From: JAVBKV01 sp031553885
GTDB lineage: Bacteria > Bacteroidota > Bacteroidia > Bacteroidales > Azobacteroidaceae
Reading direction: 5' to 3'
DNA length: 50,183 bases
Assembly (NCBI GenBank): GCA_031553885.1
Contig: JAVBKV010000038.1
Coordinates: 1 to 50,183 of the forward strand
In this document: in pieces, positions 8,690 to 18,128 of the stretch
Numbering within the stretch: position 1 is the first letter of the stretch
Layout of the letters: each line of letters opens with the position of its first letter
Notes under the pieces: generated by a model
Database searches by the model: none
What the model was told of the DNA's origin: nothing
Seen by the model: the letters and a program-made list of their open reading frames with translations, nothing else
Made by a program: the position numbers and the translations under genes

Positions 8690-9199
8690 TTAATTCTGTT
8701 TTTCGATGGGAATTTTAATTTTATCGACCACTGTATACATTTCTTTTCCCATATCAGGAAAAGCCTTTTTCAGCTCCTGCATAAAAACAACAGCTTCCTC
8801 CTTAGTCCGGAAATCACCTACTCTCAAACGCCAGTTGGGAGAGTCATAATCCACATAAGCCGGAGTATCAGGAAACGCCTCTTCGATCATTTTTTTCTTG
8901 GAAAAAGCTTCGGACTTCGAAAGCCTGGGGTTATTTCCGGAAAAAACCTGAACACGATAACCTGTTTTCTTCATATAATCCTTGTCTCCGGAAAAAGAAC
9001 CGGATGAACCGGACGGCAGTCCAAGCAATGCTGTAATGGCCGGATCACTTTTGACACGGACAACTCCCTCCGAACCCGGGTCATCATTGGATTGGAGCTC
9101 GTTGATGATCGTACCTGAACTGTATGAATCCTGCGCTTGTAACGGCATGATACCAAACAGACAAACCAGTAACATCAGCCATGTATTTTTCAGCTTCAT
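8690..9199 (-). CDS. Secreted SPOR domain protein
   Basis: Periplasmic protein of 169 residues with a signal peptide (1-23, ending LQAQ) and a C-terminal SPOR domain (about 78-150; GYRVQVFSG at its start, RLRVGDF later). SPOR domains bind denuded septal peptidoglycan, which suggests a link to cell division or wall metabolism. The middle segment is Ser/Gly-rich linker. It heads the SPOR-folE-nucleotidase run and is separated from tpiA upstream by a strong terminator. Specific role unknown. Confidence 0.85.
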   Translation of the reverse strand: MKLKNTWLMLLVCLFGIMPLQAQDSYSSGTIINELQSNDDPGSEGVVRVKSDPAITALLGLPSGSSGSFSGDKDYMKKTGYRVQVFSGNNPRLSKSEAFSKKKMIEEAFPDTPAYVDYDSPNWRLRVGDFRTKEEAVVFMQELKKAFPDMGKEMYTVVDKIKIPIEKQN

Positions 9200-9217
9200 A
9201 AATTAAAATATATAAAA

Positions 9218-9241
9218 AGTTGCGGGATTATTCCCGCAACT
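9218..9241 (-). terminator. Rho-independent terminator after tpiA
   Basis: A perfect 10-bp GC-rich stem (AGTTGCGGGA at 9218-9227, TCCCGCAACT at 9232-9241) with a 4-base loop is followed on the minus strand by a run of T residues. It lies 15 bases beyond the tpiA stop and ahead of the SPOR gene. Confidence 0.88.
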
Positions 9242-9256
9242 GAAAGAATGTTTTTA

Positions 9257-10012
9257 TTAAAACGCCTCTACAATAGGCATGAATTTATCCACAGCCAGCG
9301 ATGCTCCGCCGATCAGGCCGCCATCCACATCCGGATTAGCAAATAATTCCTTGGCGTTTCCGGCATTACAGCTTCCTCCGTACAGGATGGAAGTATCATT
9401 GGCTACTTGTTGTCCGTATTTTTCAACCAGGATCTTACGGATAAAAGCGTGCATTTCCTGAGCCTGGTCCGAAGAAGCTGTTACACCCGTACCAATCGCC
9501 CATACCGGTTCATAAGCCAACACGATTTTACCAAAATCTTCAGTAGAAAGGTTAAACAACCCTTCTTCAATCTGACTTTTTACCACATCAAAATGCTTAT
9601 TGGCATTTCTTTCTTCCAATACTTCCCCGATACAGAAGATAGGAGTCAATCCATTAGCCAATGCCAATGCCACTTTTTCTTTCAGAATTGCATTGGTTTC
9701 TCCGTAATAGGATCTGCGTTCGGAATGCCCCAGAATCACATACTTAGCTCCGGTAGAAGCAACCATAGCAGCAGATACTTCTCCGGTATAGGCTCCGGAA
9801 GCTTTGTCTGCACAGTTTTGAGCAGCCACACCGATTTTAGCTGTATCAATGGCAGAAGCAACGGATGCAAGATGAATAAAAGGAGTACTGATAACCACAT
9901 CACAGTTTACTGTTTTACCTGCCAATGCAGCTTCCAATCCTTTTGCCAATGCTAATCCTTCCTGCAGGTTGTTATTCATTTTCCAGTTACCTGCCACAAT
10001 GTTTTTTCTCAT
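9257..10012 (-). CDS. tpiA: Triose-phosphate isomerase
   Basis: Cytoplasmic glycolytic enzyme that interconverts dihydroxyacetone phosphate and glyceraldehyde 3-phosphate. The 251-residue TIM barrel has Lys11 in NWKMN, His96 in GHSERR and the catalytic Glu167 in AYEPVWAIGTG, with the phosphate-binding YGGS near the C-terminus. It is 26 bases downstream of the DoxX-like gene and ends at a strong terminator. Normal length, certain identity. Confidence 0.99.
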   Translation of the reverse strand: MRKNIVAGNWKMNNNLQEGLALAKGLEAALAGKTVNCDVVISTPFIHLASVASAIDTAKIGVAAQNCADKASGAYTGEVSAAMVASTGAKYVILGHSERRSYYGETNAILKEKVALALANGLTPIFCIGEVLEERNANKHFDVVKSQIEEGLFNLSTEDFGKIVLAYEPVWAIGTGVTASSDQAQEMHAFIRKILVEKYGQQVANDTSILYGGSCNAGNAKELFANPDVDGGLIGGASLAVDKFMPIVEAF

Positions 10013-10038
10013 TTTTATCTATTTTAAAAGTTAAACGC

Positions 10039-11328
10039 TCATTGTTTTGCTGATCCTGAATTTCGGGCTGTTGTTTTTCTGCGATGGAAAAAATCCGGTA
10101 AAAACAACAGGACTAACGGTACAATTAAAATCAATGCCAGGGTCGCTATTTTTTTCTTATCTTTATTTTCGGGAACCTGTCCCCAGGAAGTTTCTTCCAG
10201 AGGTTTAACGAACGCTTGTTCAACAGGTAGATATCCATGGGGCCATTTATTAATAACAATACCGTCTTTAAGCAGTAACAATCCAGGATTGGAACGAATA
10301 ATGGTTTTCAGAGTAGTATTATCCGTAACGCAGATCGGATATTCGGCCCCGGCATTTTCCTTCCATCGTTGTATATCTGCCGGACCGGCTGCCGTCAGTG
10401 CATAAAAAGCGTATCCCATTTGACGTGAGTAATCGTATATTTCATTGATATCATCCACATTCGAATCATCGGCTTTATCCAACCGGTTCATAATCAATAA
10501 AAACGTATAAGAAGTATCAGCCAGCACGGCCTCTGTGATATCTTCCCCGTTTTCGGTTGTAATGGTAAAATCATGGATAGGTGGCTGGTATCCTTTCTGA
10601 ATCAGTTTGGATTTGGAATCGACAAATACCCAGGTAGAGTCTTCCGCCGGATAATTCTCCAATGTAAATTCTTTCTCTGCTCCATCTTTGGAATAGATGA
10701 AAGTAGTTTCATATATATCATGCGGAGCGCCTTCCGGCACCTTCATCAATTCCGGAATATTGGCTCCTATCTTATACGGACGGAAATCCAGAACCGGTAA
10801 ATGCATGTAGCAATAAAAGGAGAGTCCTCCAATAAACAGGTAAGTATAAAGAGTAACTAACCAGGAATATTGAGGAGAAAACAGCGGAGTCATGTAGGTG
10901 TACCATTTGAAAACGGCAATTGAAGCTGCGAGTAAGACCACATTTTTAGAAAAAGTTTCCCAGTTGGTAATGACCAGTGCATCCCCGAAACACCCACAAT
11001 CCGATACCGGATTAGCAATCGCCAGGTACAGGGTCAGCGGGGTCATGAAAAGCATAAAAAGCAACATCAGAATGGAGTGGAAGCGCCTGTAAACGCCTAA
11101 AAGCAAACAGAATCCTAAAGCAAATTCAACTGCAGCCTGCACAAAAGAAACGGGTAAGGCCGTAAAATCAAAGAAGTTCAATCCGAAAGCATTGAAATAA
11201 TCTTCATTTTTATAAGCGCCTCCCCAGGGGTCGACCGCTTTAACAAAACCGGAAAAAACAAAAACGACTCCCAGTACAATCCGGCTGATTTCAACAATGA
11301 TCTTTTTTACCTTATCCTGCGTATTCAT
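10039..11328 (-). CDS. BT_3928-like DoxX-type membrane protein
   Basis: A 429-residue membrane protein in which an N-terminal four-helix DoxX-like unit (about 1-160, with SGFVKAVDPWG near residue 27) is followed by another membrane segment, an extracytoplasmic domain (about 190-395) with a thioredoxin-like feel but no CxxC pair, and a last membrane helix (about 398-412). This matches the Bacteroidota family annotated as BT_3928-like, of unknown function. Its start overlaps the end of the DUF1599 gene by 17 bases, and tpiA follows closely, so all three probably share a transcript. Confidence 0.75.
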   Translation of the reverse strand: MNTQDKVKKIIVEISRIVLGVVFVFSGFVKAVDPWGGAYKNEDYFNAFGLNFFDFTALPVSFVQAAVEFALGFCLLLGVYRRFHSILMLLFMLFMTPLTLYLAIANPVSDCGCFGDALVITNWETFSKNVVLLAASIAVFKWYTYMTPLFSPQYSWLVTLYTYLFIGGLSFYCYMHLPVLDFRPYKIGANIPELMKVPEGAPHDIYETTFIYSKDGAEKEFTLENYPAEDSTWVFVDSKSKLIQKGYQPPIHDFTITTENGEDITEAVLADTSYTFLLIMNRLDKADDSNVDDINEIYDYSRQMGYAFYALTAAGPADIQRWKENAGAEYPICVTDNTTLKTIIRSNPGLLLLKDGIVINKWPHGYLPVEQAFVKPLEETSWGQVPENKDKKKIATLALILIVPLVLLFLPDFFHRRKTTARNSGSAKQ

Positions 11329-11869
11329 TATTTTCTCCGTATTTCAATTTGATTAAAGCAAACAGGGCATAATTAATCATATCCATGTAATTGGCATCGA
11401 TACCTTCCGAAACCAGCGTTCTCCCTTCGTTACTTTCAATCTGTTTGGTCCGGTATATTTTCATCAGGATCAGATCTGTGTAAGAACTGATCCGCATATT
11501 TCTCCAGGCTTCGTCGTAATCGTGGTTTTTGGCATACATCAGCTCTTTGGTGGCCGTGATGTGCTTGTCATACAGTTTCAGGGCCTCTTCTGCACACAGA
11601 TCTGTTGTATCCGCAAATCCCAGCTCCAACTGAATCAGCCCGATCACTCCGTAATTAACAATTGCAATAAATTCCGGTTGAATCCCTTCATCGATCATAC
11701 TATTTCCTTTGATTTCCAGACTCCGGATGCGATTGGCCTTAATAAAGATCTGGTCTGTTATAGATTGCGGGCGCATGATACGCCAAGAAGGACCATAATC
11801 CTTGAGTTTTTTCTCAAACAAACTACGGCACCCTGCAATTACGGTTTCAAATTGTTGTTTTGTATCCAT
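11312..11869 (-). CDS. DUF1599 domain protein
   Basis: A 185-residue soluble protein made of two related halves: each carries a KDYGPSWR/HDYDEAWR-type motif followed by a TDLILMKIYR/TDQIFIKANR-type helix, the hallmark of DUF1599, whose members may be nucleotide pyrophosphohydrolase-like (MazG-type) helical proteins. I chose the ATG at 11869 rather than an in-frame ATG at 11890 because a TAACTTTG promoter element (11888-11895) overlaps the longer start. It is the first gene of a DUF1599/DoxX-like/tpiA run. Function unknown. Confidence 0.8.
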   Translation of the reverse strand: MDTKQQFETVIAGCRSLFEKKLKDYGPSWRIMRPQSITDQIFIKANRIRSLEIKGNSMIDEGIQPEFIAIVNYGVIGLIQLELGFADTTDLCAEEALKLYDKHITATKELMYAKNHDYDEAWRNMRISSYTDLILMKIYRTKQIESNEGRTLVSEGIDANYMDMINYALFALIKLKYGENNEYAG

Positions 11870-11887
11870 TTTGCATTTAAAGAGCCA

Positions 11888-11918
11888 CAAAGTTATATAA
11901 AAAAAGGCACAGGTCCAA
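11888..11918 (-). promoter_or_regulatory. Promoter for DUF1599-DoxX-tpiA run
   Basis: On the minus strand a -7 element TAACTTTG (11888-11895) lies 20 bases from a TTG at 11916-11918 that can act as the -33 element. The -33 sits inside the loop of the preceding gene's terminator. The expected start of transcription is about 11881, just before the ATG at 11869. Confidence 0.6.
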
Positions 11919-11937
11919 TCCGGTCTGTGCCTTTTTT
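11900..11937. terminator. Bidirectional terminator after the M23 peptidase gene
   Basis: A 13-bp perfect stem (AAAAAAGGCACAG at 11900-11912 and its complement at 11925-11937) has a 12-base loop and poly-A/poly-T flanks on both sides. It ends minus-strand transcription from the LysM/M23 gene. Confidence 0.85.
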
Positions 11938-11960
11938 ATTCGTTTATCTATTGCTTGTTG

Positions 11961-12884
11961 TCAGGAACAGCGGATCGACTGTCCGATTCTCAATGTAGTC
12001 GTCGATTTAATGTTATTCAGACGGCAAAGCTGATTAACGGTAACACCGTACCTTCGGGCGATTGCTCCCAATGTGTCGCCGTTTTTGACACGGTGATAAG
12101 TTATTTGTCCGTCTCCCTGGGCTGTATATTTATTACCTACTTTACCCGATACATTTTTCTTGAAAACATAAAATTCGTCACGGGTACAGGAATTTTCAAA
12201 GTCAACTATTTCTTCCGGATTGATCGGCTGACCTAAGAAACGCATTTCGAAATGGAGGTGGGAACCGTAGGAACGCCCTGTATTTCCGCCCAAAGCGATA
12301 GGATCTCCCGCTTTTACCTGATCGTCCGAATCCACCAGAAATTTGGATAAGTGCCCGTAAACTGTTTCTAATCCATTCGGATGCCTCAATACCATGTAAT
12401 ATCCGTATCCTTTTCTTTCATAATATTTCACCCGGACTTTTCCATCGAAAGCTGCACGGACTGTATCGCCTACCTGTAGCTTGACATCAGTTCCGTAATG
12501 AAACCTTCTTCTCCTGGGACCATACTTGGAAGTAACTCTCCCTTCAAAGGGTACAATAAATGAAGTAACATCCACCTTGAAAGAATCAGGCACTACAATA
12601 TCTTTATAGACATTTACATGTTGCGTATTCCAGGAACCATACAGGTCATCAGCAGGATATTCTTCACTTTCTTCTTCAAGTTCCAACGACAACATCATCG
12701 AATCGACTTCAGCCAACTCTTTTTTTATCGTTACTTTATCTGCCATAAGTTGGGCAGGTGTGGCTACTTTCTTTACTGAGGTCGGGGATTCGGACTTTTG
12801 GGCGACAGCCTTATTCGCAGGCATAAATGCCAAAAGCATTACGAACATCCCGAAACATACTAATTTACAGAATAATTGACTCAT
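11961..12884 (-). CDS. Secreted M23 peptidase with LysM domain
   Basis: Murein-hydrolase-type protein acting in the periplasm. The 307-residue sequence has a signal peptide (1-29), a linker, an M23/LytM domain (about 110-230) with zinc ligands His129 and Asp133 (HxxxD) and His211 (HLHFE, 209-213) plus His178, and a C-terminal LysM peptidoglycan-binding domain (about 262-306). All catalytic ligands are present, so it should be an active endopeptidase rather than an EnvC/NlpD-like regulator. It is 21 bases downstream of ndk and has its own terminator. Confidence 0.93.
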   Translation of the reverse strand: MSQLFCKLVCFGMFVMLLAFMPANKAVAQKSESPTSVKKVATPAQLMADKVTIKKELAEVDSMMLSLELEEESEEYPADDLYGSWNTQHVNVYKDIVVPDSFKVDVTSFIVPFEGRVTSKYGPRRRRFHYGTDVKLQVGDTVRAAFDGKVRVKYYERKGYGYYMVLRHPNGLETVYGHLSKFLVDSDDQVKAGDPIALGGNTGRSYGSHLHFEMRFLGQPINPEEIVDFENSCTRDEFYVFKKNVSGKVGNKYTAQGDGQITYHRVKNGDTLGAIARRYGVTVNQLCRLNNIKSTTTLRIGQSIRCS

Positions 12885-12905
12885 CCTTTATTTTTTTTCG
12901 AATGA

Positions 12906-13367
12906 TCAGATTTCGTCATCCGCATATAAGTTCGACATAATCAATGAATTGTAAGAAAACAATTCATCCGGCTTAAAAAAACGGTTTAATTCCGCTTGAG
13001 CCGTTTCCGGTGAATCAGATGCATGTACGATATTTTCCTGTACACTTATACTGAAATCGCCCCGGATAGTTCCGGGTAGTGCATTACGACCATTCGTCGG
13101 ACCGGCCAGAGCGCGGACTACATTGATCGCTTCTTTTCCTTCCCAGCAGCATACAATTACCGGGCAAGTATCCATAGAGTTTTTAACACGCTGAAAAAAC
13201 GGTTTGTCTTTCAAATGTGCGTAGTGTTCACTTAAAATTTCATCCGTCAACCACATCATTTTCATTCCCACCAGGATCAGGCCTTTTCTTTCGAAACGAC
13301 TAATAATCTCACCGATCAAGGCCCGTTGAACAGTACACGGTTTAAGGATAACAAGTGTTCTTTCCAT
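12906..13367 (-). CDS. ndk: Nucleoside diphosphate kinase
   Basis: Transfers the gamma-phosphate of ATP to nucleoside diphosphates by a phosphohistidine intermediate. The 153-residue protein starts ERTLVILKP, with Lys9, and has the active site NIVHASDS with His115. Length matches the family, with a slightly extended C-terminus. It lies upstream of the M23 gene and downstream of rodA with a 96-base gap that contains no clear hairpin. No TAnnTTTG element is obvious in that gap. Confidence 0.97.
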   Translation of the reverse strand: MERTLVILKPCTVQRALIGEIISRFERKGLILVGMKMMWLTDEILSEHYAHLKDKPFFQRVKNSMDTCPVIVCCWEGKEAINVVRALAGPTNGRNALPGTIRGDFSISVQENIVHASDSPETAQAELNRFFKPDELFSYNSLIMSNLYADDEI

Positions 13368-13463
13368 ATACAGAAAATGATGTTATAAGGAAATCAATTT
13401 TTTTTGTCCAACAAAGAAAAGTCTTTTTATCCTGAAAAACAAATTATTAACCGTTAAAAAAAG

Positions 13464-14927
13464 TTACAGGCGTTCGCGTCTGGAAGCATCCAGCCGAAGA
13501 AAAATAAATAATAAAATGGTAAATGCGAGGAGAGATGAGCCTCCGTAACTAAAGAAGGGTAAGGGAATTCCGATTACCGGCGTTATACCGATTACCATTC
13601 CGATATTAATAGCAAAATGAAAGAAAAAAATAGAAGCAACACTATATCCATACACTCTGTTAAATATGTTTTTTTGCCTTTCTGCCAAAAAAACGAGCCG
13701 TATGATAAAAACCATATACAAGAGAAGAACCAGGGTAGTTCCCAGAAATCCTTTCTCCTCACCAATCGTACAAAAAATAAAATCGGTATCCTGTTCAGGG
13801 ACGTACTTCAGTTTGGTCTGAGTCCCGTTCAGAAATCCTTTTCCCCAGACCCCTCCCGAACCAATGGCAATTTTAGATTGATTCACATTGTAACCGGCCC
13901 CGCTTGGATCATCGATCATACCTAATGTTACTTTGATACGCACCTGATGATGAGGTTCCAGCACATCATTGAAAACATAATCCACCGAATATAAAAAACC
14001 GGCAGAAAAGAGGCTGAACAAAGCTATAAACAAGTACTGTTTTGCCCTGTATTTTACAAAATTAGAAAGTAAGAAAATAGCAGCCGCCAAGATAATCCCC
14101 AGTACAACCCAGGAAAAATCAATTATAAAAAAGAACGAAAGAGCGAAAGTAATCAACAGAACACCGAAACTCCCGATCAGCAGATACCGGACATTATTTT
14201 TTCCTTTTTTATAATCGTATACCATTCCGATCAGAATACCGAGAATCAACAATAATACGACCAACTCCCCGACAGGTGTATTTTCCCAGAATGTTTCGGA
14301 AAACTTAATCCCGATCACAAAATAGACAATTGCACACAAGCCCGAAAAGAGAACCACTCCCGGCATTCCTTCCCGGTAAAGAACAACCAGAAAAGCAAGG
14401 AAGACCAATGCAGAGCCTGTCTCTTTCTGAAGAAGAATCAAAACAAAAGGAACAAAAATCAATGCCAATGCCCGCATGAAATTGCGGGGTTCCATCAACT
14501 GAAATTTATACGAATTCAACAATTTAGCCAATGCCAATGCAGTTGCAAATTTAGCAAATTCTGCCGGTTGAATGCTAAAAAGAGGCCTTGCGGCAGAACC
14601 GATCACTAACCACGAACGGGAGCCTTTGATGTCTTTGGCCAGAAATATAGTTGCGATCAATAATAAAATGATCAGAAAATAGATCCAATAAGCAAAAATG
14701 TCGTACCAATCATTATCAATCATCAAAATAAAAAAGCCGACTACCAGTGATATCCCGATCCAGAGAAGTTGTTGTCCCAACCGGCCGGAAAGATCGAACG
14801 TATCGACCTGGTCAAAATCGTAACTGGCCGCATAAATACTGAACCAACCCGCAATCACCAGGACCAGGTACAACCCGACTGTTTTCCAGTCGAGCGCATT
14901 CCATATATTAATTTTTCTGTAAGGCAC
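13464..14927 (-). CDS. rodA: Rod-shape SEDS peptidoglycan polymerase RodA
   Basis: Inner-membrane glycosyltransferase that polymerises lipid II for cell elongation together with PBP2. The 487-residue protein has about ten or more membrane helices and the SEDS signature QSKIAIGSGGVWGKG followed by YVPEQDTDFIF. It is about 100 residues longer than E. coli RodA because of extra hydrophobic segments in the middle (about 230-320), a feature common in Bacteroidota. It overlaps mrdA by 20 bases and is the last gene of the purH-mreBCD-mrdA-rodA run. Confidence 0.96.
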   Translation of the reverse strand: MPYRKINIWNALDWKTVGLYLVLVIAGWFSIYAASYDFDQVDTFDLSGRLGQQLLWIGISLVVGFFILMIDNDWYDIFAYWIYFLIILLLIATIFLAKDIKGSRSWLVIGSAARPLFSIQPAEFAKFATALALAKLLNSYKFQLMEPRNFMRALALIFVPFVLILLQKETGSALVFLAFLVVLYREGMPGVVLFSGLCAIVYFVIGIKFSETFWENTPVGELVVLLLILGILIGMVYDYKKGKNNVRYLLIGSFGVLLITFALSFFFIIDFSWVVLGIILAAAIFLLSNFVKYRAKQYLFIALFSLFSAGFLYSVDYVFNDVLEPHHQVRIKVTLGMIDDPSGAGYNVNQSKIAIGSGGVWGKGFLNGTQTKLKYVPEQDTDFIFCTIGEEKGFLGTTLVLLLYMVFIIRLVFLAERQKNIFNRVYGYSVASIFFFHFAINIGMVIGITPVIGIPLPFFSYGGSSLLAFTILLFIFLRLDASRRERL

Positions 14928-16764
14928 TCCGTAATACGACTCTACTTTTCAGGTTATCTTCAATATACTGACTTGACTCAGGAATATATCCCCTCAGGTA
15001 CTTTTCAATCATCAATCTTCCGATAGGGACCCCGAAAGAAGCACCCCAACCTCCGTTTTCAACGACTACGGCAATGGCTACTTTCGGATTATCCATCGGG
15101 GCAAAACCCATAAAGATGGAATGCGATACCCCTCTGTTCTGAGAAGTACCGGTTTTTCCACAGATCGGAATATCCGGAATAAATGCCGCAGTACAGGTAC
15201 CTCCGGTTACGGCCATCCGCATTCCTTCCACGACCGGAGAATACCATTGAGGGTCAATACCGGTATGGTGTCTCCGGGTATACAATGTATCGAGGGGGGT
15301 ATCCTGTATTTTCTTTACAGCATGCGGAGCATAAAAGAATCCTTTGTTGGCAATGGAGGCCGATAGGTTACAAATCTGAAGGGGTGTTGCTTCGATTTCT
15401 CCCTGACCGATGGCAATGGAAATAACGGTGTAGGCGTTCCACCGTTTGTATCGACTGTTATAAAAAGCACTGCCGGGAATAAATCCATTTAGTTCCCCGG
15501 GCAGATCAACACCTAATTTATGGCCAAAACCCTGGTTGAACATCATATCCTGCCAATGGTCGATGGCATTATTAAATCCTCCGTATTTTTTATTTTCCAA
15601 CATGTATTTCAACCCCCAGCTGAAATAGGCATTACAAGATGTTCCCAATGCCGGAGCCAGTGCGATGGGAGAATAATGGGCGTGACAACCCTGTCGTTTT
15701 CCGTTACCCATGGGAAAACCACCTCCACACGAGAATTGAGTCTCCGGATGGATAATCCCCTCTTCCAAAAAAACCAGACTCTGTGCCGGCTTAAAAGTAG
15801 ACCCCGGAGGGTAACTCCCGGTTACAGCCCGGTTCATTAAGGGTTTATATGGGTTTTTTATTAACTCTTTATAATTTTCAACGAACTGTTTACCCACTAA
15901 TAAAGATGCCGGATCATAAGTAGGAGTGGAAATCATGCATAAAATTTCCCCGGTCGAAGGCTCAATCATGACGATACTTCCTAATTTATTCTGCATCAGG
16001 GATTCTCCATAATTCTGAAGGTCCATATCAATAGAAAGTGTCAGGTTTTTTCCGGAAACAGGCTCCTTGTCATGAATTCCCTCTTCGTACTTTCCCTTGA
16101 TTCGTCCCAGCGCATCTCTCAACAGGATTTCAACCCCTTTCTGTCCACGCAGATAAACCTCATATGACCTTTCCACTCCTGCCTTTCCGGCATAATCTTC
16201 TTGTACATAGTAATCATCAGCCGCCATATTCTGTTTATCGACAGGAGCAACATAGCCCAGCACATGAGCTGCATTCGGATAGTTGTATTCCCGGATCGTG
16301 CGGTTTTGAATATAAAATCCGGGAAACTTATACAACGATTCCTGTAAAATACCATATTCTTTATTCCCCAACTGGGTAAGGAAAGTTTGAGGTGTATACG
16401 AAGAATATCCCGGGTTGAGCTTGCGGTTTTTAATATCGGATATCTGTTTCACAAATTGTTCCGGAGTTATATTCAGGATATCGCAAAACGCCAATGTATC
16501 AAAAGGCTGGGTTTCACGCATCACAACCATCAGGTTGTAAGCCGGCTGATTATAAACCAGCAAATCTCCTTTCCTGTCGTATATCAATCCCCGGGACGGA
16601 TAAAGCGTTTTTTTCAGGAAGGCATTACTATCGGCCCATTCCTTGTAATCACTGCTTATCACCTGTAACCGGAACAGTTGAATAATATAAATAAAGACGA
16701 TCAGGCAAACAAAACCAATAATCAGTCTTTTTCGATTTTCCGGATTGAAACCCCTCTGAATCAT
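14908..16764 (-). CDS. mrdA: Penicillin-binding protein 2 (transpeptidase)
   Basis: Class B PBP that crosslinks peptidoglycan in the elongasome with RodA. Of 618 residues, one membrane anchor spans about 13-33, a PBP dimerisation/pedestal domain follows (about 50-230), and the transpeptidase domain holds the catalytic STFK (Ser322-Lys325), SCN (376-378) and KTGT (537-540). It overlaps mreD by 4 bases and rodA by 20, showing tight translational coupling. Normal length. Confidence 0.97.
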   Translation of the reverse strand: MIQRGFNPENRKRLIIGFVCLIVFIYIIQLFRLQVISSDYKEWADSNAFLKKTLYPSRGLIYDRKGDLLVYNQPAYNLMVVMRETQPFDTLAFCDILNITPEQFVKQISDIKNRKLNPGYSSYTPQTFLTQLGNKEYGILQESLYKFPGFYIQNRTIREYNYPNAAHVLGYVAPVDKQNMAADDYYVQEDYAGKAGVERSYEVYLRGQKGVEILLRDALGRIKGKYEEGIHDKEPVSGKNLTLSIDMDLQNYGESLMQNKLGSIVMIEPSTGEILCMISTPTYDPASLLVGKQFVENYKELIKNPYKPLMNRAVTGSYPPGSTFKPAQSLVFLEEGIIHPETQFSCGGGFPMGNGKRQGCHAHYSPIALAPALGTSCNAYFSWGLKYMLENKKYGGFNNAIDHWQDMMFNQGFGHKLGVDLPGELNGFIPGSAFYNSRYKRWNAYTVISIAIGQGEIEATPLQICNLSASIANKGFFYAPHAVKKIQDTPLDTLYTRRHHTGIDPQWYSPVVEGMRMAVTGGTCTAAFIPDIPICGKTGTSQNRGVSHSIFMGFAPMDNPKVAIAVVVENGGWGASFGVPIGRLMIEKYLRGYIPESSQYIEDNLKSRVVLRSALQKN

Positions 16765-17276
16765 TTTTTCAAGAAGTTAAAATGAATGCCATCCACTACC
16801 CATACCAACAGCATTGTCAACAGAAAACTTCCGGTTATCCGCAGAACAAGTGTCAGGGCATCGAATAAAGACAACGATTCGACGACAAAAAGAATAATCA
16901 AATGGATCAGAACTAATGAACCTGCATAGCGAAAGAATAAAGCTTTCCCGAAAACGGAGATTGAAGGCAGGGAATTTTCGGGAATATCTCTCGGAGAAAA
17001 TAGCCGGAGCAGGTAATGCCGTAAAAAACCGGCAATAGTGGCAGCCAGCATATTCAGGCCTAAAGTTCCACCAAACAAATCAATAAAGAATCCCATTACA
17101 AAGGAGAGCAGAACTACCCAATTCCGATTGGTGTTAGCTGGCAGTTTGAGGATAAAATAGATATAGAATACAGGGGTCGCTACTCCAAACAAATGAATTT
17201 TATCAAAAATACACGTTTGAAGAAATACAAGTAAAATAAAGAGCAATACCCCTAGAATCCCATTACTTTTTGTCAT
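16761..17276 (-). CDS. mreD: Rod shape-determining protein MreD
   Basis: Small integral membrane protein of the elongasome. From the ATG at 17276 it is 171 residues with about five or six hydrophobic helices and no long soluble domain. An upstream in-frame ATG at 17333 would give a charged, non-conserved extension lying deep inside mreC, so the shorter form, which begins MTKSNG and runs straight into the first helix, is preferred; it overlaps mreC by 14 bases. MreD is weakly conserved in sequence, so the call rests on position and topology. Confidence 0.92.
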   Translation of the reverse strand: MTKSNGILGVLLFILLVFLQTCIFDKIHLFGVATPVFYIYFILKLPANTNRNWVVLLSFVMGFFIDLFGGTLGLNMLAATIAGFLRHYLLRLFSPRDIPENSLPSISVFGKALFFRYAGSLVLIHLIILFVVESLSLFDALTLVLRITGSFLLTMLLVWVVDGIHFNFLKK

Positions 17277-18126
17277 TCCTTGCAGCCTCCTTTTCCAGTT
17301 GTAATTGTTCTTCTCTGTTACTGTTCTGAACAATCAGAACATCATTTAATGTAGAAAAATCCACCAGTAATTTTATTTTTAATGCATTGAAATTATCATC
17401 CCTGTGTTTTTTGGAGTCTACAATCGTTCCTACCGGAATACCGGCTGGAAAGACTGACGAGTAACCACTGGTAACAATCGTATCTCCGATACTGAAAGTG
17501 ATGTGCCGGGGTAGTTCCTCCAGGTAGGCATATTGAGGGTCCTTCCCATCCCATACCAAGGGTCCGGAGTGGTTACTTTGTTTTACTTTACAATTAGGTC
17601 GGAATTTGGGATTCAATAAAGGTATGACTTGTGAAAAATTAGAAGAAACCCGGGCTACAACCCCGACAATTCCGTGTCCATCTGGAGGCAAAACCCCCAT
17701 ATCCGGTTTAATTCCATCATTACTTCCTTTATCCAGCATGATATAATTTTCGATACCGGATATCCGTTTATTAACGATCCAGGCAGGTGTATAACGGCAA
17801 ACAACGACTCCCGTGGAGTCCAGTTCATATGTCAGCACACCGGTAGAGTCCTGCATATTCCGCACTTGTCTTTCATAGCTATCAACACGAGTTTCTAATT
17901 CTGCGATCCTTTTCAACAGGACAGCATTGGATTCTTTCAGATTCATGTACGACCGCACATTATTGGACACGGAATACATCCGTCCCGTCAATTCCTGAAC
18001 AGCAGCAAGGTATTTACTTCGTTGAAATTCGTTATTATGAACCAACAGATATACGGAAACAATAACCAGCAACAAAAAAAGCAACCAGTGGATGTTTTTA
18101 AGGATAAAGTTGATCAGGTTCCGCAT
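17263..18126 (-). CDS. mreC: Rod shape-determining protein MreC
   Basis: Bitopic periplasmic scaffold that links MreB filaments to PBP2/RodA. The 287-residue protein has one N-terminal membrane helix (about 13-30), a coiled-coil stretch (about 58-92), then the beta-barrel MreC domain (about 110-270) with the family pattern TSGYSSVFPAGIPVGTI. It is separated from mreB by an 88-base gap filled by a large palindrome, the only sizeable gap inside this operon. Confidence 0.96.
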   Translation of the reverse strand: MRNLINFILKNIHWLLFLLLVIVSVYLLVHNNEFQRSKYLAAVQELTGRMYSVSNNVRSYMNLKESNAVLLKRIAELETRVDSYERQVRNMQDSTGVLTYELDSTGVVVCRYTPAWIVNKRISGIENYIMLDKGSNDGIKPDMGVLPPDGHGIVGVVARVSSNFSQVIPLLNPKFRPNCKVKQSNHSGPLVWDGKDPQYAYLEELPRHITFSIGDTIVTSGYSSVFPAGIPVGTIVDSKKHRDDNFNALKIKLLVDFSTLNDVLIVQNSNREEQLQLEKEAARNDKK

Positions 18127-18128
18127 TG

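Noticed and set aside
9407..9955. 182-residue open frame antisense to tpiA
   Set aside because: Fully inside tpiA, Ser/Cys/His-rich, with no family resemblance.
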